Below, piece after piece: positions 36,192 to 46,367 of a DNA stretch of 64,000 bases; the first letter of the stretch is position 1; each line of letters begins with the position of its first letter. The stretch covers positions 31,600 through 95,599 of the forward strand of contig NZ_BMDV01000009.1 of assembly GCF_014636095.1 (NCBI RefSeq). Direction: 5' to 3'. Under the pieces are notes generated by a model. The model worked only from the letters and a program-made list of their open reading frames with translations. It had not been told where the DNA came from and searched no databases. The position numbers and the translations under genes are program-made. This DNA comes from Acinetobacter modestus (lineage in GTDB: Bacteria > Pseudomonadota > Gammaproteobacteria > Pseudomonadales > Moraxellaceae).

Positions 36192-36836
36192 TTAATGCTC
36201 ATCTGTTGAAGAAGCAGATTCCGCATCATCTTCTTTATAAATAAATTTCGGCATTTCCAGACCAAAATAAATTGCGATTACACGCAAGGTAAAACCAAAT
36301 ACTAAAGTAAAAATCACAGTCAAATCATGAGGTAAACCAATTTCCAAACACACCCAATAGCAGATGACTGCAACAAAGGAGATACTGGCGTACAACTCAC
36401 GGCGAAACACTAAAGGCACATCGTTACACAAAATATCACGCAAAATACCGCCTGAAACTCCCGTTAACACGCCTGCCACGGCAGAAACTACAAAACCGTG
36501 ACCCATCGATAATGCAATTTGACAGCCAATAATCGTAAAACCAATTAAGCCCATGGCATCGAGCAATAAGAATACACTGCGTAAATGCTTCATCCATTTG
36601 GCAATAATAATGGTGACAAACGCTGCACAACAAGTCAGAACCAAATATTCAGGATGTTTGACCCACGTTAAAGGATAATGACCTAGTAAAACATCTCGAA
36701 CAGAACCACCACCTAACGCGGTCACACAAGCAATCAGCGTTACCCCAAACCAGTCCATACTACGTCGTCCTGCTGATAATGCCCCTGTCATCGCTTCCGC
36801 AGTAATAGCAATAATATAAATCACGGTGAGTAACAT
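36192..36836 (-). CDS. Trimeric intracellular cation channel (TRIC/UPF0126) family protein
   Basis: Inner-membrane protein of about seven helices. The two repeats each carry the glycine-rich kinked-helix motif: GGGSVRDVLLG in the first half and SGGILRDILCNDVPLVFR in the second, the defining feature of bacterial TRIC homologues (YicG/YadS). Length 214 is typical. Family members conduct potassium or other monovalent cations in vitro, and in some species are linked to glycine uptake. It ends in a short acidic tail (EDDAESASSTDEH). Confidence 0.88.
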   Translation of the reverse strand: MLLTVIYIIAITAEAMTGALSAGRRSMDWFGVTLIACVTALGGGSVRDVLLGHYPLTWVKHPEYLVLTCCAAFVTIIIAKWMKHLRSVFLLLDAMGLIGFTIIGCQIALSMGHGFVVSAVAGVLTGVSGGILRDILCNDVPLVFRRELYASISFVAVICYWVCLEIGLPHDLTVIFTLVFGFTLRVIAIYFGLEMPKFIYKEDDAESASSTDEH

Positions 36837-36888
36837 CTGCCGACATCCCTAAATCAGGCATCAAAGTGTGCGCTATTTTAAGACAAAC

Positions 36889-37371
36889 TTAGATGAATTG
36901 TGCACAACATTGTTTAAATTTTTTCCCTGAACCACAAATACAAGCTTGTTTCATAGTTATTTGCATATTCAAGGTTGGATCAAGAAAGTACCAGTGTTGT
37001 TGATGCAAAACAAAATGTGAAATTTCATGATGAATATGCGCCTGTTTGTCACCCTGATTTTTATCACAGTAATGAGCTTTGAACTCTACCAAGGCATGGG
37101 TTTTATCCAGTTTTGGCTGGTGCTGCACGACTTCTAATTTTAGCCACTGATTGGATTGACTCCAATCTGCAATCGCATCTCGATCCAAAGCAGCTTGCTG
37201 CCCCAAAGCGGTGGTTTCCAAAATATAATCAATCTGTTGTAAAGCAAAAGCACTGTAACGCGAACGCATTAATTGCTCTGCATTTTGAGCAAATTGTTGT
37301 TTCAAATGCAAAGGCTGGCAACATGTTACATATAGCCCATTTCCACATGGGCAATTGTCTGTCAATGTCAT
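36889..37371 (-). CDS. YchJ family protein with SEC-C motifs
   Basis: Small protein of the YchJ / UPF0225 family with zinc-binding motifs at both ends: CPCGNGLYVTCC near the start and the SEC-C motif CICGSGKKFKQCC at the end. The middle domain (QLMRSRYSAFALQQIDYILETT) has the NTF2-like fold typical of the family. The first in-frame codon is a TTG at 37383, but the ATG at 37371 (MTLTDNCPCG) fits the family better. Function is not established; SEC-C motifs often mediate binding to SecB or nucleic-acid-associated partners. Confidence 0.85.
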   Translation of the reverse strand: MTLTDNCPCGNGLYVTCCQPLHLKQQFAQNAEQLMRSRYSAFALQQIDYILETTALGQQAALDRDAIADWSQSNQWLKLEVVQHQPKLDKTHALVEFKAHYCDKNQGDKQAHIHHEISHFVLHQQHWYFLDPTLNMQITMKQACICGSGKKFKQCCAQFI

Positions 37372-37455
37372 TTCAATACTCAAATAAAAATAGCCTTGAG
37401 CAAAACTACCGTAATCACGATCGTAAAACTCAGAGGCTATTTAAAACAAACTTAA

Positions 37456-39039
37456 TTATTTATCGGCTAACTTTTCTTTGGCAATAATACGAACTTTTTC
37501 AATTTTGTGCCCATCCATTGTAACAACCTCAAAGCGATAGCCATCAGCTTCAACCATTTCCCCATTTTCAGGTAAACGACCTAAATGGAACAACACATAT
37601 CCAGATAAAGTTGAATATTCTTCACTTTCATCAACCAGATCTTTGCCTAATAACAGTGATACATGGCGAATGTCAGTTGAACCTTCTAATAACATTGAAC
37701 CATCATCCAAACTGGCAGCTACAGCTTCCAATTCGTCTTCATCAGGAAACTCACCTGCGATCGCCTCTAATACATCTATCGGCGTTGCAATTCCCTCGAT
37801 AGAACCATATTCATTTAAAACGATTGCAATTTGTAATGGAGCCTGACGTAACTGCTCCATCACCATTAATACTTGTGCATTTTCATGCACAATCACAGGC
37901 TCACGTAAGTGTTTACTGAAATCAATTGCACCTGTTTCGATATATTCATTCAACACTTTATGCGTTAAAACAACACCTTCAATATTGTCTAACTCACCAC
38001 GCGCAATAATCAACCGCGAATGGGTCATTGCCATTAAACGTTCTTTCAACTCTGCTGGATCAGCGTCTAGGTCTAACCATTCTAATTCAGGACGTGGTGT
38101 CATCACAGATTTCACAGGACGTTCAGATAAGCCCAAAACACCCTGTACCAATACGCTGTGATAGACGCCATTATCTTCGTCAAAAACTTCTTTGGCATAG
38201 GCTTGAGTCGCTAAAACATCTTCGGCTTCTTTATTTTGGCCTTCACTACCATTACCTTTACTGCCCAACATACGTAATACCGCAGAAGCTGTGCGATAAC
38301 GTAAATCCGTCGTCGTCACCAATTTCTCTTGATTACGACGCATGGTCTGATTCACAATTTCAACTAAGACAGAGAAACCAATCGCAGCGTACAAATAACC
38401 TTTCGGAATATGGAAACCAAAGCCCTCAACCACTAACGAGAAACCAATCATCATCAGGAAACCAAGACACAGAATCACGACCGTTGGATGCTTATTCACA
38501 AAATCCATCAATGGTTTGGATGCCCAAAGCATAATACCAACAGCAATAATCATTGCCAGCATCATGACACTTTGATGCTTAACCATACCAACCGCAGTAA
38601 TCACACTGTCTAAAGAAAAGACAGCATCCAAAACTACAATCTGAACAATCACCATCCAAAAAGTAGCATGTACAGGATTTTCTTCTTTCAGTGTTTGGTG
38701 ACCCTCGATTCGTTCATGTAACTCCATCGTACCTTTGAAGAGTAAGAACACACCACCAAATAGCAAAATCAGGTCACGACCAGAAAAGGCATGGTCAAAA
38801 ATATGGAACAGTGGTTCAGTTAGAGTCACAACCCATGCAATTGCGGCAAGCAATCCTAGACGCATGATTAAGGCGAGAATCAAACCAACTCTACGAGCCG
38901 CATTACGTTGTTCTGGTGGTAGTTTTTCTGCCAAGATTGCAATAAATACTAGGTTATCAATACCTAGGACGATTTCAAGCACCACCAATGTGGCTAAGCC
39001 AACCCATGCAGAAGGATCAGACATCCATTCAAAAATCAT
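37456..39039 (-). CDS. TerC-family membrane protein with CBS and CorC/HlyC domains
   Basis: Architecture: N-terminal TerC domain with seven helices (about 1-235, starting [34 protein letters not shown]), a pair of CBS domains (about 300-425, [16 protein letters not shown]) and a C-terminal CorC/HlyC transporter-associated domain (about 440-525). This is the YegH/YoaE-type of TerC proteins. TerC members have been linked to manganese export and metal loading of exported enzymes, and CBS domains suggest nucleotide sensing. Which metal is moved here is not known. It is a single leftward gene, divergent from the LOG-family gene. Confidence 0.88.
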   Translation of the reverse strand: MIFEWMSDPSAWVGLATLVVLEIVLGIDNLVFIAILAEKLPPEQRNAARRVGLILALIMRLGLLAAIAWVVTLTEPLFHIFDHAFSGRDLILLFGGVFLLFKGTMELHERIEGHQTLKEENPVHATFWMVIVQIVVLDAVFSLDSVITAVGMVKHQSVMMLAMIIAVGIMLWASKPLMDFVNKHPTVVILCLGFLMMIGFSLVVEGFGFHIPKGYLYAAIGFSVLVEIVNQTMRRNQEKLVTTTDLRYRTASAVLRMLGSKGNGSEGQNKEAEDVLATQAYAKEVFDEDNGVYHSVLVQGVLGLSERPVKSVMTPRPELEWLDLDADPAELKERLMAMTHSRLIIARGELDNIEGVVLTHKVLNEYIETGAIDFSKHLREPVIVHENAQVLMVMEQLRQAPLQIAIVLNEYGSIEGIATPIDVLEAIAGEFPDEDELEAVAASLDDGSMLLEGSTDIRHVSLLLGKDLVDESEEYSTLSGYVLFHLGRLPENGEMVEADGYRFEVVTMDGHKIEKVRIIAKEKLADK

Positions 39040-39365
39040 TGATGTGACTCCTCTGCAAAATCAGCAATATCGTTATGAAGTTGAATTTTTAAAAGGTCGG
39101 CACAAATAGCCAAAACATTTTTTTTAGGAAATAAGAACAAAGCGGAGCGACAACAACCACTACTCATAGAGGTACATAAATTAATAAAAGGATTTTCAGT
39201 ATAGGCAAGATTGCAGTGAAATTCATCTTTTTTATGTGCTTGTTGTTTTCAAATTTTTTCTAAAATTCATAATATTGTTTTGTACGTAAAGTGTGCATAA
39301 AACTGTCATAAAAGTCATTTAACCTAGACAAGCACAATGAAAATGATAAGGTGAAAATAAACCGA
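39040..39365. other. Intergenic region between divergent TerC-type and LOG-family genes
   Basis: About 326 bp without a convincing gene. It contains promoters for both sides. A Pho-box-like CTGTCAT is seen at 39303-39309 with a second GTCAT only 9 bp on, not the required 11, so I do not call it a Pho box. No repeat or RNA gene is recognised. Confidence 0.5.
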
Positions 39366-39992
39366 ATGAATAGTGTATTTAGAATGACAGATAAAAAAAC
39401 CATTTCTTCTACTCCCAGAAAAACCACCCAATCTCTTATTGCTTTATATTGCGGTTCTCGTACAGGTAACAAACCCATTTATCGAGATAAAGCCATCGAA
39501 CTTGCTCAACACATCGCAAATCAAGGTTTTGGAATTGTCTATGGGGGAGCAAGTATTGGCTTAATGGGGCAAGTTGCAGATACTGTACTGGAACATAGCG
39601 GTGAAGTAGTCGGTGTAATTCCTGAGTTTATGTTGGACTATGAAATTGCACATAATAAATTAACAGAGCTTCATATTGTTGAGACCATGCATGAACGTAA
39701 AGCATTGATGGCAGAACGTGCCAGTGCTTTTATTGCTTTACCTGGTGGTTTAGGTACTTTTGAAGAGATTTTAGAAATAGCTACTTGGGGCCAACTCAAT
39801 CAGCACCAAAAACCGATGATTATTTATAATGTAAATCGTTTTTATGATGCCTTAATTGCTCAACTAGATCATGCTGTTGAAGAAGGATTTTTACCTCCTC
39901 AACATCGTGCCAAAGTGATTATTTGTGATTCGCTTGAACAAATTACCAATGTAATTAAAAATTTGAATAGTCCTACACGTATCGAAGTCTAA
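39366..39992 (+). CDS. LOG family protein (TIGR00730)
   Basis: Rossmann-fold nucleotide phosphoribohydrolase of the Lonely Guy family, related to cytokinin riboside 5'-monophosphate phosphoribohydrolase. Diagnostic motifs are YGGASIGLMG and PGGLGTFEEILE, with the catalytic Arg/Glu region TMHERKALMAERASAFIALPGG. In bacteria the substrate is probably AMP or another nucleoside monophosphate. Start choice is uncertain: GTG 39351, ATG 39366 and ATG 39384 are all in frame; I use 39366. Convergent with the choice-of-anchor I gene across a perfect terminator. Confidence 0.85.
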   Translation: MNSVFRMTDKKTISSTPRKTTQSLIALYCGSRTGNKPIYRDKAIELAQHIANQGFGIVYGGASIGLMGQVADTVLEHSGEVVGVIPEFMLDYEIAHNKLTELHIVETMHERKALMAERASAFIALPGGLGTFEEILEIATWGQLNQHQKPMIIYNVNRFYDALIAQLDHAVEEGFLPPQHRAKVIICDSLEQITNVIKNLNSPTRIEV

Positions 39993-40000
39993 AATACTCA

Positions 40001-40039
40001 GCATAAAAAAACGGATCAAATTGATCCGTTTTTTTATGC
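40001..40039. terminator. Near-loopless bidirectional terminator
   Basis: Perfect 19-bp arms (40001-40019 and 40021-40039) around one base: GCAT, A7, CGGATCAA and the mirror. It lies between convergent stop codons at 39992 and 40047. Confidence 0.85.
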
Positions 40040-40046
40040 CAAGAGT

Positions 40047-41894
40047 TTATTGAAGATTAACTTGGTAAACAGCAGTTGAACCACTGACTTCATTACCAAC
40101 CACGAGTAATGGCTTACCATTTGGAGAGTCTTTTGCAGAGACAAAGATCAATCCCTCAGGTCCTAAATCACCCTGCTGCGCAATATCTGTTTCTACAAAG
40201 TTACGGGTAGTAAAGTATTCAATAAACTTAGGTTTATTCGGCGTGGTGATGTCATACGCCATGATGCCACTCATACGTTCCAAACCAATAAAAGCAAAGG
40301 TTTTCTTCCCGATTGTCCCCACAGTAATACCTTCCGGTTCTGGGCCTTTGGCAGCACTTCGCTTATCAAAAGTGACTTCTTCATGATCACTATTAAAGTA
40401 TTTAGGGAATAACTCTGCTATTTTCTTTTCAAATTCGCTGCCCGAATCCCAAACAAGTTGACCTTGGGTATTCCAGATACTAAATGAACGCGCACCATAG
40501 GCATAGAGTTTGTCATAAACCAGATAACCATCTGCATCCAGTTTTGGTGAACCGTCTTGATTCATTTGGTATCCTTTGGTCCACGTCACTTTTAAACGAC
40601 CTAATTGACTATCTTCACGACAGCCTTTTGCATCTGTTGTCGTTGCGCCACAATAACCAAAAGTTGATGCATTTAATCGTGCACCTTTTACGCCTACAGC
40701 GATTTTCTGTAAATGCGCTGGATACTCATCTTTGACTTTATTGGTAAAGCCACTACTCTTAAACAGATCTTTAACGCGAATTTCCTCTACAAAGCCCTTA
40801 CTGGTATCACCACCAAAATATGCATCAGCGTCTTTTAACCAAGCTCGTGAATCCCCTTCATTGGCAGTCACCAAATAAGTTTGGCCATTCACCTGATAAT
40901 TCGCAATCGAATCTGGTTGATACATCCCCACTAAACCTGCCCACGGTTTGATATTGATAATTCCCTTATCTTTATCTTTGGTATCAATAACACCATCACC
41001 ATTACAATCCGTTTTTGGATCACAATCCCGATCACTCACATCTAAAGCATTCTCAACCAAACTATGGTCTTTATAGCCTAATGGATAAATATCGGTGACT
41101 TTCTGTTGTGCAATATCTATTCTCGCAATTGCATTATTTTCTTGTAACGTGACCCAAGCGGTTTTGCTATCTGCTGAAATGGTTATATATTCAGGTTCTA
41201 AATCTTGAGCAACGCTGGCATTTGGACCAAAGATACGTACTCCTTTGGCCAATAAATCTGAATTTTGATTATTCCATGCACTAAAACCTGCCACACTGGC
41301 TTTAGGTTGTTGAATATTGCTGATATCAATAATGCTGATTGAACCTTCAGGATCAACCGAATAATCATCATTCGGTTCTGCTTCATTTGCGACTAAAACC
41401 GTTTTAGCATCTGGACTAAAAGTCAGCATATCAGGTAAAGCACCCACACTCACTTTGCTCATAAAACTGAGATCTTTGGCATTAAAAAACACCACCATTC
41501 CAGTATCCGTTTTATTCTCAGCTTGTACTGCAATCGCAACAATGCCATTTTTCACAGCAACACTATTTACTTCAGAATTTGCTAAATAAGTTCGTGCTGA
41601 AAGCTCTGCAATGTGTACAGGCTGTGCTGGTTTAGATGCATCTAAAACATCGACTAAACCTTTTTGTGCATTGACTACAAATAAGCGTTTACTTGCTGCA
41701 TCATACGCAGGAATCTCAGCTGCACTTTTAACAAACACCTTGGTTTCATAACGCCCTAACAGACTTAACTTAATTGTTTCAGGCGTTGCTTCTACAACCT
41801 CTGGTGAGTTCGTAGCGTTATCATTTTCATTACAGGCAACCAACCCTACAGACAACAATGTTGTCAATAAAACTGAAATCTTAAATTTCATCAT
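40047..41894 (-). CDS. Choice-of-anchor I family lipoprotein, phosphatase-like
   Basis: Exported lipoprotein of 615 residues. Signal peptide with lipobox LVAC puts the lipidated cysteine at position 21. The rest is a beta-propeller-like choice-of-anchor I domain, a family often annotated as alkaline phosphatase-like. An EF-hand-like loop (DRDCDPKTDCNGDGVIDTKD) suggests calcium binding. The first in-frame codon is TTG 41897; the ATG at 41894 behind GGAATTTG is preferred. A four-unit Pho-box array lies 57 bp upstream (41951-41990), so induction under phosphate starvation is likely. The enzyme activity itself is inferred, not seen in active-site residues. Confidence 0.82.
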   Translation of the reverse strand: MMKFKISVLLTTLLSVGLVACNENDNATNSPEVVEATPETIKLSLLGRYETKVFVKSAAEIPAYDAASKRLFVVNAQKGLVDVLDASKPAQPVHIAELSARTYLANSEVNSVAVKNGIVAIAVQAENKTDTGMVVFFNAKDLSFMSKVSVGALPDMLTFSPDAKTVLVANEAEPNDDYSVDPEGSISIIDISNIQQPKASVAGFSAWNNQNSDLLAKGVRIFGPNASVAQDLEPEYITISADSKTAWVTLQENNAIARIDIAQQKVTDIYPLGYKDHSLVENALDVSDRDCDPKTDCNGDGVIDTKDKDKGIINIKPWAGLVGMYQPDSIANYQVNGQTYLVTANEGDSRAWLKDADAYFGGDTSKGFVEEIRVKDLFKSSGFTNKVKDEYPAHLQKIAVGVKGARLNASTFGYCGATTTDAKGCREDSQLGRLKVTWTKGYQMNQDGSPKLDADGYLVYDKLYAYGARSFSIWNTQGQLVWDSGSEFEKKIAELFPKYFNSDHEEVTFDKRSAAKGPEPEGITVGTIGKKTFAFIGLERMSGIMAYDITTPNKPKFIEYFTTRNFVETDIAQQGDLGPEGLIFVSAKDSPNGKPLLVVGNEVSGSTAVYQVNLQ

Positions 41895-41950
41895 CAAATT
41901 CCATACCCTTATTTTGTATGGTTAATTTAGTGATTTGAGATGCAAGTTCG

Positions 41951-41990
41951 ATGACACTTTAATGTCAGTTCCATGACCACTCTTTGACAA
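41951..41990 (-). promoter_or_regulatory. Pho-box array, four 11-bp units
   Basis: On the minus strand the units TTGTCAA, TGGTCAT, CTGACAT and GTGTCAT follow one another with exact 4-bp spacers, so each repeats every 11 bp. Matches to the PhoB half-site CTGTCAT are 5, 5, 6 and 6 of 7. The array is oriented toward the lipoprotein gene, 57 bp away. Confidence 0.65.
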
Positions 41991-42054
41991 TTTTGGTCTT
42001 TATTTCCAATAGGGTTGCATTAAACTAGAACCGATTTCTTATGTGTCAGAACTC

Positions 42055-43449
42055 ATGACAACGACAACACACCAAGCTGTACAGCCCGAATTTCGATGGT
42101 TGGTCATATTGGTTTCGATTGGCTTTTTTATGCAAGCCTTAGACACCACCATCGTGAATACTGCAATACCAGCAATGGCGATTCAACTGAATGAAAATCC
42201 ATTACAAATGCATAGTGTGATTGTCGCCTATGTATTATCTGTTGCAGCCTGTATTCCCTTGAGTGGCTGGTTAGCCGATCGTTTTGGGATTCGTAATATT
42301 TATCTCAGCTCTATGGTGATTTTCAGCTTGGCCTCATTGGGATGTGGCTTATCGCAAAACCTAGAACAACTGTTGTTTTTCCGTGTGATTCAAGGTATCG
42401 GCGGTGCATTACTGATGCCTGTAGGCCGTTTGGCTTTATTAAAGCTAATTCCACGCTCCCAATTTCTTTCAGCCATGAGTCTCATGAGTTTGGCCGGCCT
42501 AATCGGTCCACTGATGGGGCCTACATTAGGTGGTTGGTTAGTTGAAGTCACAACATGGCATTGGATTTTTCTGATTAATCTTCCGATGGGTATTCTCGGT
42601 ATGATCATGACATTTAAAATCATGCCCAATCAGAAAGAGCCGACGGTGAAAACTTTCGATTTCAGCGGTTTTATCTTATTAATGGTCGCGATGGTCGGCT
42701 TATCCTTAGGCATTGAAAATATGGCCTCCTCACAATATTCAAATTTTGTGAGTATCAGCTTATTGTTGATTGGCATAATTGCCACTGTTAGCTATGCCTA
42801 TCACGCGCATACCCATCAAAATGCGCTATTTCATGGGCGTTTATTCCATTACAAAATCTTCTCAATCGGTGTATTAGGTAATTTCTTCGCACGTTTGGGC
42901 AGCAATGCTATTCCTTTTATTTTACCTTTGATGTTGCAAGTCGCCTTTGGCTTTGAACCTTTCATTACAGGACTAATGATGATTCCATTAGTCTTGGGTT
43001 CATTATTTTCGAAACCAATTATTCGTCCATTAATTCAACGTGTAGGGTATCGTCGTTTTCTACTCACCAATACCATCTTGGTCGGATTATGTATTGCGAG
43101 CTTCTCATTAATGACAGCAGTGACTCCACTGTGGTTGAAAGTCTTACAGTTGTTTATTTTTGGTACATTAAATTCGCTACAGTTTGTAGGCATGAATACG
43201 CTCACCCTCAAAGACTTGCCACAACACGATGCCAGCAGCGGCAATAGTTTCTTATCAATGATTATGATGCTATCTATGAGTATTGGTGTCGCAATGGCAG
43301 GCACATTGATTAATCTATTCAGTCAGCACTTTTCAACGACATCGATTAGCAGTGCTTTCCATGCCACCTTGATTACACTGGGTTGTATTAACATCATTAC
43401 TGCAATCATCTTTTGGCAGATCCCGAAAGAAACTACGGATGAGAGCTAA
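42055..43449 (+). CDS. DHA2 family multidrug/metabolite MFS transporter
   Basis: Inner-membrane proton antiporter of the DHA2 (EmrB/QacA) branch with about 13-14 helices. Motif A (GWLADRFGIRNIY), the D1 motif LDTTIVNTAIPAM at the first helix and motif C (GLIGPLMGPTLGGWLV) are all present. 464 residues is at the short end of the family and resembles MdtD. The frame opens at a GTG at 42043; the ATG at 42055 is used here, but no clear ribosome site decides between them. The next three genes follow closely in the same direction. Confidence 0.87.
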   Translation: MTTTTHQAVQPEFRWLVILVSIGFFMQALDTTIVNTAIPAMAIQLNENPLQMHSVIVAYVLSVAACIPLSGWLADRFGIRNIYLSSMVIFSLASLGCGLSQNLEQLLFFRVIQGIGGALLMPVGRLALLKLIPRSQFLSAMSLMSLAGLIGPLMGPTLGGWLVEVTTWHWIFLINLPMGILGMIMTFKIMPNQKEPTVKTFDFSGFILLMVAMVGLSLGIENMASSQYSNFVSISLLLIGIIATVSYAYHAHTHQNALFHGRLFHYKIFSIGVLGNFFARLGSNAIPFILPLMLQVAFGFEPFITGLMMIPLVLGSLFSKPIIRPLIQRVGYRRFLLTNTILVGLCIASFSLMTAVTPLWLKVLQLFIFGTLNSLQFVGMNTLTLKDLPQHDASSGNSFLSMIMMLSMSIGVAMAGTLINLFSQHFSTTSISSAFHATLITLGCINIITAIIFWQIPKETTDES

Positions 43450-43486
43450 CATTTTAATAAGATGAAAAAGAATAAGGAAAAATGAG

Positions 43487-44455
43487 ATGATTATTCCAAA
43501 ATATTGGGCTGAAGCGAAAACAAAAACAAAATTTGAAGGAAGACAATACACCATCAAACGCTTTGGTTGGTCAGATCAAAGCCTTGAGGCAGCGCAAATA
43601 CATGCTGAACAACGTGTTACAGCAGCGATTGAGCAAATAAAAGTAGATCAAAATATTCGCAGAATCGATCATAAAGTTGCCTATAACGGTGCTGAAGGTC
43701 TCCCGATCCGAGAAGAGATTGTTGCACAACATGATGATGTCATTATCACGCGCAACACCTATGGGGCTTTATGTTTAAATACACCTGATGTGTTATTTGC
43801 AGATATTGATTTTATCTATCATCCCAACTCTAAACTTTACATGACGGTATTTTTTCTACTACTGGTTATCTCAAGCTTGTGCGCTGTCTATTTTAGTTCA
43901 TGGCTCATCTTTGGGCTTGGATTCGTGGTATCACTGTTATTGACCCCTTGGATCAGTAAATGTTTGTTCAAACTGAAATCGAAATTGAGAGGTACACCAG
44001 AGCAGCAGGCTTTGGAGAAAATTAAAACTTTTTCTCAACATCATCCTACATGGCATTTACGTGTTTACCGCACACCCAAAGGTTATCGTGTTTTGGTGAT
44101 GCATCAAACCTTTGAACCTCGAGGTGAAGATGCGCAGGCCTTATTTCATGCTATTTATGCCGATCCGCATTATGATCTGATGTGTCGCAATCAAAATTGT
44201 TTCCGTGCACGAATTAGCCCTAAACCGTGGCGCATTGGGGTTGAGCGTTTACGCCAAGGTGTTTGGCCTGTCAAGGATGAACGCTTAGCACAACGAGAAA
44301 GTTGGGTACGCCACTACGAGCAACATGCTAGACATTACGCTTCATGTAGATTTATAAAACAATTCGGTAGTCAAACGATTCATGAGAAAGCAAAACGAGT
44401 ACAATCGCTGCATGACGAATACTGTAAATCTAGCACTCAACTCGATATTGCATAG
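43487..44455 (+). CDS. Conserved hypothetical membrane protein, 322 aa
   Basis: Not assigned to a named family. The N-terminal part (IIPKYWAEAKTKTKFEGRQYTIKRFGWSDQSLEAAQIHAEQRV) resembles a set of widespread bacterial hypotheticals with the same opening. Two closely spaced transmembrane helices lie at about 118-160. The C-terminal cytosolic part has a repeated basic/aromatic pattern (WHLRVYRTPKGYRVLVMHQTF, CRNQNCFRARISPKPWRIG). It starts 37 bp after the transporter and ends 14 bp before the lysozyme gene, so the four genes from 42055 to 46288 are probably one transcript. Confidence 0.75.
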   Translation: MIIPKYWAEAKTKTKFEGRQYTIKRFGWSDQSLEAAQIHAEQRVTAAIEQIKVDQNIRRIDHKVAYNGAEGLPIREEIVAQHDDVIITRNTYGALCLNTPDVLFADIDFIYHPNSKLYMTVFFLLLVISSLCAVYFSSWLIFGLGFVVSLLLTPWISKCLFKLKSKLRGTPEQQALEKIKTFSQHHPTWHLRVYRTPKGYRVLVMHQTFEPRGEDAQALFHAIYADPHYDLMCRNQNCFRARISPKPWRIGVERLRQGVWPVKDERLAQRESWVRHYEQHARHYASCRFIKQFGSQTIHEKAKRVQSLHDEYCKSSTQLDIA

Positions 44456-44469
44456 TACAAAACATCATT

Positions 44470-45231
44470 ATGGCAAAGAAAATACCGAAGTATCCACTCA
44501 CTCAGCATTATCCAGCACTGACTAGTATTGCTTTAACAGTGATGCTTGGTATCGTCAGTTATTTTGGATTGTTCTATCAACAAAAAGCCGTAGCACAAGA
44601 CTATTCAATCCGTGGATTTGATGTATCACATCATCAAGGTGAGATTAACTGGAAAAAGATCTCTCCGATGCAATACCAATTCGTGTATCTCAAAGCCACC
44701 GAAGGTGGCGATTTCAAAGATCAAAATTTTCAGCAGAATTGGCTCAAAGCACGTGAAAGAGGTTTACATGTCGGTGCGTATCATTTCTATCGTCTCTGCC
44801 GTGATGGCACCGTTCAGGCCGAAAATTTTATCGCTACTGTGCCAAAGAAAGCAGATGCCTTACCGCCTGTGATTGATCTTGAATATGACAGTAATTGCAT
44901 TAATACCTATACCAAAGAGCAGCTACTCAAAGAAATTCAGATCATGAATGATCAACTCCATAAACATTATGGTAAACAACCTATTTTTTATATTTCCAAG
45001 ACTTTTTACCACATTGTCTTGATGGGTAATTTTAGCAATACCCCATTATGGGTGCGGGATTATGAAGGTAAACCTGAATTAAAAGATGGACGACAATGGC
45101 TCTTTTGGCAACATAGCCAAAGTGGAAAGATAGATGGGATTCCCAAACCTGTTGATCTGAACGTATATGCAGAGTCACCGAAACAGTGGCGAATCTTTTT
45201 AAAACAACAAGGCATCGTAGATGCCAAGTGA
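44470..45231 (+). CDS. Membrane-anchored GH25 lysozyme
   Basis: Family 25 muramidase. An N-terminal uncleaved-looking anchor (about 16-36, [21 protein letters not shown]) places the catalytic domain in the periplasm. The active-site residues are seen as D51 ([11 protein letters not shown]) and the D136-x-E138 pair (PVIDLEYD). [10 protein letters not shown] and the C-terminal [12 protein letters not shown](P)xPVDLN are family-typical. It would cut the glycan strand of murein between MurNAc and GlcNAc. Its last 11 bases overlap the start of dinB in another frame, an unusual pairing of a wall hydrolase with a mutator polymerase. Confidence 0.87.
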   Translation: MAKKIPKYPLTQHYPALTSIALTVMLGIVSYFGLFYQQKAVAQDYSIRGFDVSHHQGEINWKKISPMQYQFVYLKATEGGDFKDQNFQQNWLKARERGLHVGAYHFYRLCRDGTVQAENFIATVPKKADALPPVIDLEYDSNCINTYTKEQLLKEIQIMNDQLHKHYGKQPIFYISKTFYHIVLMGNFSNTPLWVRDYEGKPELKDGRQWLFWQHSQSGKIDGIPKPVDLNVYAESPKQWRIFLKQQGIVDAK

Positions 45232-46288
45232 ACTGCGCAAAATCATCCACATTGATATGGATGCTTTTTATGCATCGGTCGAACTCAGGGAACGCCCTGA
45301 TCTCAAAAACTTGCCTGTAGTGATTTCATCACACCACCCTCGTGCTGTAATTGCTGCAGCATCCTACCCCGCTCGCGTATTTGGCCTACGCTCGGCGATG
45401 TCGATGGGACAAGCCAAAAAACTCTGCCCACAGGTTATCGTGATTGAGCCTAATTTTGAAAAATATCGTGAAGTTTCAGCACAAATTCATCAGATTTTCC
45501 AACAATACACCCCTCTGATTGAACCACTTTCATTAGATGAAGCTTATTTAGACGTGACTGAGAATCTAAAAAACATTCCGAGTGCGACTGAGGTCGCTGC
45601 ACACATTCGTGCTGATATTTTTGCAGTAACAGGACTCACTGCGTCCGCTGGTGTAGCTCCCAATAAATTTTTGGCAAAGATCGCCTCTGATTGGAACAAA
45701 CCTAACGGTTTATTTGTGATAAAACCCCATCAGGTACTCAATTTTATTCAGGATTTAGCCCTCAATAAAATTCCAGGGGTTGGTAAAGTCACTCAAGAAA
45801 AATTAAGTCAACTGAATTTACATACGCTCGGTGATCTACAAAAAATAGAAGAAAATATACTTATTCATCATTTTGGCAAATACGGAAAACAACTGTATTT
45901 ATATGCTCAAGGGATTGACCATCGTCCCGTCAAAGCTGAGCGAGAACGCCAACAAATATCAAAAGAGATCACTTTTGATGATGATTATACACTTGAACAA
46001 TGTCATCACACTTGGCAGCCCCTAGCTGGGCAAGTGTGGCGTAGTCTAAATAAAAAACAATTAACTGCTCGGGGAGTCAATGTAAAACTTAAACTTAAAA
46101 ATTTTCAGGTTTTACAACACAGTAAAAGCTTCAAACAAGCACTACAATCTGAGCAAGACTTAGCACAAGTCATCTTTCAACTACTGAATGAAATGCATAT
46201 TGACCCGACTTTCCAATTCCGTTTAGTCGGTGTTGGTGTCTATCAATTACAGCCCATGCAACAAGAATCTCAACTTTCTTTATGGTAG
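45221..46288 (+). CDS. dinB: DNA polymerase IV
   Basis: Y-family translesion polymerase. The catalytic carboxylates are in [14 protein letters not shown] (D12) and [10 protein letters not shown]. The finger/palm segment [29 protein letters not shown] and two helix-hairpin-helix motifs ([14 protein letters not shown]) are present. The extreme C-terminus QLSLW is the beta-clamp-binding motif. Length 355 is standard. The start overlaps the GH25 gene by 11 bp, so it is likely translated from the same message. Acinetobacter lacks LexA and uses UmuDAb for part of its damage response; no such operator is seen next to this gene. Confidence 0.94.
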   Translation: MPSELRKIIHIDMDAFYASVELRERPDLKNLPVVISSHHPRAVIAAASYPARVFGLRSAMSMGQAKKLCPQVIVIEPNFEKYREVSAQIHQIFQQYTPLIEPLSLDEAYLDVTENLKNIPSATEVAAHIRADIFAVTGLTASAGVAPNKFLAKIASDWNKPNGLFVIKPHQVLNFIQDLALNKIPGVGKVTQEKLSQLNLHTLGDLQKIEENILIHHFGKYGKQLYLYAQGIDHRPVKAERERQQISKEITFDDDYTLEQCHHTWQPLAGQVWRSLNKKQLTARGVNVKLKLKNFQVLQHSKSFKQALQSEQDLAQVIFQLLNEMHIDPTFQFRLVGVGVYQLQPMQQESQLSLW

Positions 46289-46333
46289 TGGTGTTTTTTT
46301 ACACAAAAGCATATCCCAAACTAAAATTTATGT

Positions 46334-46361
46334 TTGCTTTTTATGCGGTTTTCAGTACTCT
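46334..46361 (+). promoter_or_regulatory. Sigma-70-like promoter of a candidate small RNA
   Basis: TTGCTT (46334-46339), a 16-bp spacer and TACTCT (46356-46361). Each hexamer matches 4 of 6 consensus bases. It would start transcription near 46368, about 120 nt before an intrinsic terminator. Confidence 0.35.
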
Positions 46362-46367
46362 AGGCGG

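Noticed and set aside
38028..38534. 168-codon open frame antisense to the TerC-type gene
   Set aside because: Inside a recognised gene, no family resemblance.
39303..39320. CTGTCAT followed by a second GTCAT
   Set aside because: The repeats are 9 bp apart, not 11, so the PhoB phasing fails.
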